Notes under the pieces: model-generated
The model's database searches: none
What the model was told of the DNA's origin: nothing
Seen by the model: the letters and a program-made list of their open reading frames with translations, nothing else
Assembly: GCF_003932755.1 (NCBI RefSeq)
Contig: NZ_CP024202.1
Coordinates: 4,650,001-4,714,000 of the forward strand
Reading direction: 5' to 3'
DNA length: 64,000 bases
Origin: Methylomicrobium sp. wino1
GTDB taxonomy: Bacteria > Pseudomonadota > Gammaproteobacteria > Methylococcales > Methylomonadaceae
Shown: positions 55,344 to 61,425 of the stretch, piece by piece
Layout of the letters: each line of letters starts with the position of its first letter
Position numbering within the stretch: position 1 is the first letter of the stretch
Translations under genes and position numbers: made by a program

Positions 55344-56240
55344 TTAAGCGACCGTCGAGCTCCTTCTAAATCCGATTAAACCGACTAAAGCCGAGCCCAT
55401 TAACCAAACTGCGGCTGGAACGGGAACGGGCTGAAGCGATGCCGATCTGACTGTTAAATCAACGTTGAAGCCTCTATTGGCTTCATCTAAATCATTATGA
55501 GTACCCAAATAATTATGAGCCGTCAGGTCAGGAGCGCGACCATCGCCGGCGGTGTAATAATCCCAAGCTTCGCTCGAAGTGCCGCCAACAGCTACGGAAT
55601 ACCAACCGGCGGTTAAGAAAATATCCGCAACAGAGATCGAATCGGCAGTCGTGTTCACACCGCCAGCAAAGTAGCCGGTAAATGCTTGCGTACCGCATTC
55701 TCCTCCATTATTACACATAGTAATATCGCCCAAGGCTCTGAACACCCCTTCTTTACCGAAATCGGCGGCATTATTGAATATTGCCCAATCGTGTGAACTG
55801 CCGGGCACTAAGTTGTGATCATTATGCGCACCCGCACTCGCATCATGATGCGCACCGGTTCCTTTGTAAATCGAAAAAGCCGGGTTCAAATCGGTCAACA
55901 AGTTAACCGGATCAATGAAATTGTCATTACCAGTATTGCGAACTTGATCGGTCGCCCAGACGTCGACATTAACAAATGAATCTTGCTCTAAATAGAATTT
56001 GGTAAAGCGAATGCGATGACTATTGCCCCAATCGGCATCCAAACCGTCGGCCCAACCGAAATTACCCGCTACCACACCCCTGTCGAAATGATAAGTGGTC
56101 GAGCCGTCACCGTTATTGGTCGAAGAATAGGCATCGGTTATTAAATCGCGGCCATTCCAGCCCACATGCGCCGAAGCTTCTTGTATCGAAACCAAGGCGG
56201 TAACGCCTATTGCCAATGCAGCTAATATAGTTTTATTCAT
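55344..56240 (-). CDS. VPLPA/PEP-CTERM secreted protein, N-terminal-His family, copy 1
   Basis: The ATG at 56240 gives 298 residues; the frame runs to 56303. The signal peptide (residues 1-24) ends ASA, so the mature protein starts HVGWNGRD. A second histidine lies in WGNSHRIRF (H75). The middle is Gly/Asn-rich and includes several more histidines (GTGAHHDASAGAHNDHN). The C-terminus has PVPVPAAVWLMGSALVGL then IGFRRS: a sorting motif, a TM helix and basic residues, recognised by an exosortase-type system. Two paralogues follow on the same strand. The fixed N-terminal His suggests metal binding, which is inference. Confidence 0.87.
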   Translation of the reverse strand: MNKTILAALAIGVTALVSIQEASAHVGWNGRDLITDAYSSTNNGDGSTTYHFDRGVVAGNFGWADGLDADWGNSHRIRFTKFYLEQDSFVNVDVWATDQVRNTGNDNFIDPVNLLTDLNPAFSIYKGTGAHHDASAGAHNDHNLVPGSSHDWAIFNNAADFGKEGVFRALGDITMCNNGGECGTQAFTGYFAGGVNTTADSISVADIFLTAGWYSVAVGGTSSEAWDYYTAGDGRAPDLTAHNYLGTHNDLDEANRGFNVDLTVRSASLQPVPVPAAVWLMGSALVGLIGFRRSSTVA

Positions 56241-56514
56241 AAGATTACCATTTTTGTTGTTAAGTACGAATAGAAAGAAATTTGCAAAACAACGATCCGG
56301 CAAGCCCCCCCGTTGACTTATAACAACGCCATGTTATTTCACGCTCTCTTACCTATTCATTTACCGTGCCAAGCAGATTTTTTTTCGCCCTTATTTTTTG
56401 CTACTACTTCACAAATCCAGAAAAACCAAGTAAATAGCTTGGAATTAATTTTAAGTTCGATTCTCGCCCCAAACTAACTCCAAAACTAATTCACAATATC
56501 GCTCAAAAATTTAC

Positions 56515-56549
56515 GTCATATGCCGTAGTTATGTGTGAAATGACACACA
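56515..56549. promoter_or_regulatory. Shared regulatory-like motif, copy 1
   Basis: GTCATATGCC (56515-56524), GTAGTTA, and ATGACACACA (56540-56549) repeat, with one base difference in spacing, a stronger inverted repeat at 59108-59144. It lies 275-310 bp upstream of VPLPA-CTERM copy 1. It may be an operator; no binding protein is known. Confidence 0.45.
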
Positions 56550-56586
56550 TTTTCTCTTTACGCCTCCTTGTTCCTCGTCATAGACA

Positions 56587-56765
56587 TTAATCTAAGCTTG
56601 GTATGCTGCGCATCGCGCACCTTTTATTCAGGATTTTTACAAAAACGTTAAAACACACCAAACGGCATTCCCGGGTAAAGGGTGCGCGGTGCGACACCCG
56701 TCGAATTAGAGAGAAGGTCGGCGGTGGGGCGGATTTTTGGTCCATGTAAAATCCGGCCCCACTCC
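56587..56765. repeat. Degenerate repeats in the gap between VPLPA-CTERM copies 1 and 2
   Basis: A CTGCGCATCGCGCACC unit (about 56606-56622) and a degenerate family C stretch (GGTCGGCGGTGGGGCGGATT, about 56716) fill this part. The rest of 56241-56807 holds the regulatory-like motif and A/T-rich DNA with no gene. Confidence 0.5.
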
Positions 56766-56807
56766 CAATCACATCAGGCGTAGGATTATATCAACGCCAG
56801 ATCGCAA

Positions 56808-57560
56808 TTAAACAGCTAGAGAACGCTTTCTGAAAGCCCCCAAACCGACCAAGCCCGCTCCCATTAGCCAAATCGCTGCTGGCAAGGGAACTGGCGCGAC
56901 GGTCAAACTAATATCGAAACCTCGGCTGGCATTATCTGCATCAAATCGATTAAAGGCACCACAAGGCTCTCTTTCATAACACGTTCCGCCAATCGCAACG
57001 GAATAAATGCCGGCTTCAAGCGCACCCATCCATGAAACAGCCGTCGCCAAGCCGTCTATTTCGCCGGCATGACCGATGTAATGGATTGTGTCGACTTCAC
57101 CATCATCGTTACCCATAGTAGTCGTTCCCTGTCCGTTCCAGCCCCCTGTTTTCCCTGCCGGCGGAGGAAATGCATCCTCATAGGCTTCATCAGGCAAAAC
57201 ACCGTTATAAAGCGAGAATCCCGGGGTTAAATCCCCTACTCGCAAAGGAAAAGTATTGCCGCCTATCGTGATAAAAGTATCTTGATAATCGGACTCGACA
57301 TGTATTTTGACATTCGATGATTCAGTCAATGCGAACTGTGCCCAAGCGCCTTGATGGCTATCGCCCCAATCTTCGTCCATCGCATCGGCCCATCCGTAGT
57401 TGCTCGATACGATACTATTGGCCGAATAAATATGCTTATCGCCGTCGATAACCGGCGTTAAATTCGTCAAATTGATCCAGTTGATATGCGCAGACGCTTG
57501 CTGGGTTGGAAGAAAACCGACCGCAGCCGCACAGACCATTGTCGGCAACAATTTTTTCAT
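56808..57560 (-). CDS. VPLPA/PEP-CTERM secreted protein, N-terminal-His family, copy 2
   Basis: The 250-residue precursor has a signal peptide (residues 1-24) ending ASA, so the mature form begins HINWINLTN. The second conserved histidine is in WGDSHQGAW (H69), preceded by NYGWADAMDEDW as in copy 1 (NFGWADGLDADW). Two cysteines lie in GGTCYEREPCG. The C-terminal anchor is PVPLPAAIWLMGAGLVGL then GAFRKRS. A FSLYNG segment and a GVLPDEAYEDAF loop match copy 3 (FSLYKG, GLVPLSAFENANF). It should be secreted and processed at the surface. Function unknown. Confidence 0.86.
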   Translation of the reverse strand: MKKLLPTMVCAAAVGFLPTQQASAHINWINLTNLTPVIDGDKHIYSANSIVSSNYGWADAMDEDWGDSHQGAWAQFALTESSNVKIHVESDYQDTFITIGGNTFPLRVGDLTPGFSLYNGVLPDEAYEDAFPPPAGKTGGWNGQGTTTMGNDDGEVDTIHYIGHAGEIDGLATAVSWMGALEAGIYSVAIGGTCYEREPCGAFNRFDADNASRGFDISLTVAPVPLPAAIWLMGAGLVGLGAFRKRSLAV

Positions 57561-57914
57561 AGTTTTTCCTCAAAATAGACGTTAATACAAAAGCCTACAA
57601 ATCGATAACAGCCATGTAAAGTAATGAAATAAATGAACAACGATTTTTCTTCTGTCAGAGTGGATTCCGGCAGTCCATGTCGGAATGAAGGACTTTAAAG
57701 CAAGCCTATAAAAGCTCGTTCCTTATCCGGTTTTACGCCGACATCCGCCTCATCAACCGCCCTTTCGCGTTCAATTCAATAAGCCTCTTCCGGTATCACC
57801 AAGAAGCGATGTCAGACATCCTTGTCCGGGGATACCGCTCCCCAACGGTATTGATTAACTGAAAACCAGACCGGAAACCGACCTGGGTTTAATTGATTCG
57901 ATTCAAGAATTGAA
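57561..57914. other. Intergenic region between VPLPA-CTERM copies 2 and 3
   Basis: No gene is seen. ACATCCTTGTCCGGGGATAC (about 57808-57830) resembles ACATCCTTGTCCGGGGGATG downstream of copy 1 (about 55250), so each of these genes is followed by a related non-coding stretch. No copy of the shared upstream motif occurs here. Confidence 0.5.
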
Positions 57915-58631
57915 TCAAGCGGCGATAGCGCGTTTTCTCATGCCGATCAAGCCGACCAAAGCTGAACCCATCAACCAGACTGCGGCGGGAACTGGGACGG
58001 GCTGGACGCTAGCAATTACACCGTAAGCTCCTGCACCGATTCCGTCAGCGGCCGCACCACCGACTACCAGTGAATATACGCCGGCAAGTAAAAAGATATT
58101 GCTAAGCGATTCGGTTGCGCCTACGCCATTATCGTTAACGGAAGTAATAAATTCAATCGTGTTAATAACACCGCTGTTATTACCCATCGTGGTATCGCCA
58201 ACCGCATTAAACAACCCATTATTCCCGTCAGCAACCGGCCATACAGGCTCGCCTTCAAAATTCGCGTTTTCGAAAGCCGATAGCGGCACAAGTCCTTTGT
58301 ACAAACTAAAACCGACATCGAGATCGGCTAAAACAGGAAAGGTATTGCCGGAATCATCACCTGCGCTATTGTAGGTCGGATAGGTTCCCGGGCCTGCATT
58401 TTCGACGCTGATGTTTACATTAGAATCCTGCTCCAACGTAAAGCTATACCAGCGAACAGTATGACTATCGGCCAAAGTGGGTTGAGTCCCTTGATACCAG
58501 CCATCGTCGTAACCGACTGACGCGACAAACGGATTCAAGTTATCCAGATTTCTATAACCCACATGGGCGTAAGCTTGACTACCTAACAATAACCCTACAA
58601 ATACAACAACAGACGATATTATTTTTTTCAT
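57915..58631 (-). CDS. VPLPA/PEP-CTERM secreted protein, N-terminal-His family, copy 3
   Basis: The 238-residue precursor has a signal peptide (residues 1-22) ending AYA, so the mature form begins HVGYRNLDN. The second conserved histidine is in LADSHTVRWYSF (H57). A shared LEQDSNVNISVE strand matches copy 1 (LEQDSFVNVDVW). The C-terminal anchor is PVPVPAAVWLMGSALVGL then IGMRKRA. AGGAC forms a fair ribosome site. Its 818-bp upstream region holds the best copy of the shared inverted-repeat motif. Function unknown; surface location is expected from the sorting signal. Confidence 0.86.
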   Translation of the reverse strand: MKKIISSVVVFVGLLLGSQAYAHVGYRNLDNLNPFVASVGYDDGWYQGTQPTLADSHTVRWYSFTLEQDSNVNISVENAGPGTYPTYNSAGDDSGNTFPVLADLDVGFSLYKGLVPLSAFENANFEGEPVWPVADGNNGLFNAVGDTTMGNNSGVINTIEFITSVNDNGVGATESLSNIFLLAGVYSLVVGGAAADGIGAGAYGVIASVQPVPVPAAVWLMGSALVGLIGMRKRAIAA

Positions 58632-59107
58632 TAAAAAGTCCTCTTTACTGTTAAACGCTAAAAGTTAACAGTGATATTCGCGGAACCGATACAACAACAA
58701 AACATACAGTCCCCACGCCCCCATCACAAAAACAAGCATACGATTCAGCTAACGCCCATGATTCGTCACTAATAAAGACGACAAACTAGCCCAAGCTAAC
58801 TTGAAAGTTAAGTGAGTACTACCCTCTATCGTTAAACTCAATCAATACTTGATTAAGGAGGCAGCCCGGCCTTCTTGAGTACATACAAGAACCGTGACTT
58901 TCCGGCCCCGTCTCACAACGGGTGTGGCTAAATTGAAAAGGCTATTAAATCCGAATTGAGTCTTAAAATTGACATCAGCTGAACCCAACATCTAGCCCCC
59001 TCGCTTTTAATTGAAGCAGACTACATGCCAATACCTAGTATTTCACTTGGTTTCAATAATTTAAAGTATTGAATAAAGTACTTATAAACTCTTAATTTTA
59101 TGATAAC

Positions 59108-59144
59108 TGTGTCATATGCCACAGTTACTGCGGCATATGACACA
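59108..59144. promoter_or_regulatory. Inverted repeat, shared regulatory-like motif, copy 2
   Basis: TGTGTCATATGCC (59108-59120) and GGCATATGACACA (59132-59144) are exact 13-bp inverted copies with an 11-bp spacer (ACAGTTACTGC). A related site precedes VPLPA-CTERM copy 1. Here it lies about 480-510 bp upstream of copy 3. The rest of 58632-59358 is A/T-rich with no supported gene. Confidence 0.55.
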
Positions 59145-59358
59145 CAACCTCGCTCATAATAAGCGTTCGATTTAACCCAGAAAAAAGAATAGCGATAGGA
59201 ATTTATGAAAAAAGGACCTTTATCCTAGAAAAATCATTTCACCATGAAGAATAAGAAGTTAATTCAATAGGTTGTCGCGCCTTTGCTAAACAATTTCATC
59301 CTCCGGAAAGGTTACTTCAAATTTATGGATAACCTCTTGTAGGACGAAGCCGCATACT

Positions 59359-59449
59359 GGTTCCCACGGTCCTCCGTGGGAACCCATAACTTTGGCTGCC
59401 GAGGCAAGATCGGTATGCATTCCCACGCTGGAGCGGTGGGAACGAGGAA
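59359..59449. repeat. Family D repeat, single copy
   Basis: GGTTCCCACGGTCCTCCGTG through GCTGGAGCGGTGGGAACGAG matches the 98-bp units at 51975-52262. It abuts the end of apbE. Confidence 0.75.
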
Positions 59450-60376
59450 TCACATACTTTTGCGGTTGAAAAGCGAACCGCCGGAATTACCGTGCACATC
59501 GACCCACAAACAAGGCAGTCCTAAGGACTCCAACCACGCGGGCCCTTCCTCTTCCTTCAGCATCGCAATGGTCGCGGCACTCCCGGAAACGACGCAAAAA
59601 TCCCCGACTACGCTAACCGATGCCATATAGCGCACCGGCCAACCGGTTTTGGGATTGAGCACATGACCGTAGCGAACGCCATCGAATTGCAAACAGCGCT
59701 CGTAATCCCCGCTTGAAGCCAAGGCGCCGCCCGAAAGCGCGAGGGCTTCAATGACCTCGCCTTTTTTCCGTGGATGCGCGATACCGACTTGCCAGGGCGA
59801 ACCGTCGGGCCGAGGGCCGATCAGCTTAATGTCGCCGCCGAGATTGATCAACCCGTGCTTGATACCGGCTTGCAAGCACAAACCGGCGGCCCGATCGACC
59901 GCATATTCCTTGACGATGCCGCCGAAATCGAGCTCCATGCCCGGCACCGAAAAAGTCAACTTCGGCGGCGTCCAATCGATTTTATGCCAACCGATTATAT
60001 TCAACAACGCTTGAATCTGCCGCTCTTCCGGTAAATTATCGCGATCGAAACGCCAAGCCTGGCGCAGAATACCGGAGCTGATATCGAACAATCCGTCGCT
60101 TTGCTCGTAACAGGTCAATGCATAATTCAACAAACCGGCGGTTTCGGGATCAACATCTATCGACCCGCCTCGGGCAGCCGTGCGGTTGATCTCGGATAAA
60201 TAACTATCCGGGCGGTAGCGGGAATAGCGTTGCTCCAAGCGCTCCACATCGTCGATTACCATATCGGCAACGTGCTGGGCCGTTTTATGCGAAACCGCGA
60301 ATAACTGGATTTCACAAGGCGTGCCCATGGCCTTGAAATTGAATCGGTAGAATTTTAGGCGCTTGGCTTTTTTCAA
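59450..60376 (-). CDS. apbE: ApbE-family FAD:protein FMN transferase
   Basis: The frame starts with TTG at 60376 (308 residues). The next ATG, at 60328, begins inside the conserved AMGTPCEIQLF strand, so the upstream start is favoured although no ribosome site is seen. Family stretches include YSRYRPDSYLSEINR, MELDFGGIVKEYAVDRA, GLINLGGDIKLIG and HVLNPKTGWPV. ApbE attaches FMN covalently to Ser or Thr of target proteins, usually outside the cytoplasm, yet no signal peptide is visible. The frame is the same as that of the upstream coiled-coil gene, separated by its TAA. A DUF3570 gene nearby is a known ApbE neighbour. Confidence 0.9.
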   Translation of the reverse strand: MKKAKRLKFYRFNFKAMGTPCEIQLFAVSHKTAQHVADMVIDDVERLEQRYSRYRPDSYLSEINRTAARGGSIDVDPETAGLLNYALTCYEQSDGLFDISSGILRQAWRFDRDNLPEERQIQALLNIIGWHKIDWTPPKLTFSVPGMELDFGGIVKEYAVDRAAGLCLQAGIKHGLINLGGDIKLIGPRPDGSPWQVGIAHPRKKGEVIEALALSGGALASSGDYERCLQFDGVRYGHVLNPKTGWPVRYMASVSVVGDFCVVSGSAATIAMLKEEEGPAWLESLGLPCLWVDVHGNSGGSLFNRKSM

Positions 60377-60418
60377 GGTGCGAGTTTGAAATGAGGCGGC
60401 TTGGAAGCCTTGCTTTGT

Positions 60419-60871
60419 TTACATGAATTTAAGAACGGCTACGACTGCGGAAACGGTCAGCCCTAACGACCAAAACATGAACCTATCCATGCGGGTCGTA
60501 ATCTGAATGAGATGTTTATCGACTTGTTCGAAACGTTTATCGACTTGTTCGAAACGTTTATCGATTTGCTCGAAACGTTTATCGATTTGCTCGAAACGCT
60601 TTTCGACCTGCTCGAAACGTTTATCGATTTGCTCGAAACGCTTTTCGACCTGCTCGAAGCGTTTATCAACCTGCTCAAAGCGCTTTTCCATTTGCTTAAA
60701 GCCTTCGAGCATCAATTCGCGTTGATGTTTCAACTCCTCTTCCACACGAATGGTGCGCTCCCTTAATTCCAAATCGTAACGCGAGTCGAAACGGGACTGA
60801 TCGGGCTGTTCGGCCAATACTTTTCGAATCAGAGATTCTATATAATTGATATCTTCTTGCGCTAAAGCCAT
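60419..60871 (-). CDS. Heptad-repeat coiled-coil membrane protein
   Basis: This is a 150-residue protein. Residues 1-60 are helical and charged, about 62-125 hold eight or nine copies of KRFEQ(V/I)(D/E), each exactly seven residues, and the last 20 residues are a TM helix (FMFWSLGLTVSAVVAVLKFM). It should form a long coiled coil anchored by its C-terminus. The family is not certain; DUF1640-like coiled-coil proteins look similar. An AGGAG site is present upstream of the ATG. It lies between DUF3570 and apbE genes on the same strand. Confidence 0.78.
   Translation of the reverse strand: MALAQEDINYIESLIRKVLAEQPDQSRFDSRYDLELRERTIRVEEELKHQRELMLEGFKQMEKRFEQVDKRFEQVEKRFEQIDKRFEQVEKRFEQIDKRFEQIDKRFEQVDKRFEQVDKHLIQITTRMDRFMFWSLGLTVSAVVAVLKFM
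60520..60690. repeat. 21-bp tandem repeats within the coiled-coil gene
   Basis: Units of the type CTTGTTCGAAACGTTTATCG (plus strand) recur every 21 bp, with alternating ATCGA and TCGAC variants. Because the period is a multiple of three and stop-free, other frames on both strands stay open here. Confidence 0.9.
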
Positions 60872-61083
60872 GACCCGGCTCCTTTGAAGTCGTTCTTATC
60901 GGTTCGGAGTATAACATAAGCGCCGATGACGGCTAGCACCGTAGGATTTACATCGCGCGCCTTACCACGGCACAGAACTAGGCTATCGAAAAAATCTATT
61001 TTTAGCTAAATACTGTGTTCCCGCGTTTTAAACTCAAAAATGTTTTTTGAAATTGTTGGTGTTCATAGGTTTTGTAAGTGCCA

Positions 61084-61163
61084 GCCGTAGGGTGCGCATC
61101 GCGCACCTGATCAGGCTCGTCGGTTCGGCACCGTAGACAGGTGCGCGATCCGCACCCTACGGC
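61084..61163. repeat. 26-bp inverted repeat (GCCGTAGGGTGCG type)
   Basis: GCCGTAGGGTGCGCATCGCG (from 61084) is mirrored at 61138-61163 with one mismatch over 26 bp and a 28-bp spacer. Single units lie at 53406 and 56606. Confidence 0.7.
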
Positions 61164-61231
61164 TTCATTGATATCGGTAAGCTTGGGCTTCCTGAACAGA
61201 TTGACCATGATGGAGCCTGGGTAACAGCATA

Positions 61232-61305
61232 AAGTAAATCCGTTCGTCCTGAGCCCTTCGGCTGCGATCAGGAGTGCCCTGTCTAAGGATGAGCGGATTT
61301 GCGCT
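61232..61305. repeat. Inverted intergenic repeat (CCGTTCGTCCTGAGCCC type)
   Basis: AAATCCGTTCGTCCTGAGCC on one side and GGATGAGCGGATTTG on the other form an imperfect palindrome; CCCTTCGGCTGCGATCAGGA matches, reversed, the repeat at 42482-42625. No gene is seen in 60872-61425. Confidence 0.6.
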
Positions 61306-61425
61306 ACGCTAAACGATTTTTACCCGACATTGCAAAAATGACTGAGTATCAGTTACGCGCTTAATTTTCGGCGATTAGAGCCGAACATCGCTTTAATAGT
61401 TTTTTCATACAGACATCATCCGCGG

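Noticed and set aside
56350-56371. A sigma-54-like promoter (TGGCAC on the minus strand) upstream of VPLPA-CTERM copy 1
   Set aside because: The -24 half matches, but the -12 half reads ATGAA instead of TTGCA and lacks the essential GC.
60507-60766. Plus-strand and shifted-frame ORFs across the coiled-coil gene
   Set aside because: They result from the 21-bp stop-free tandem repeats; the minus-strand frame has the ribosome site, the N-terminal domain and the TM helix.
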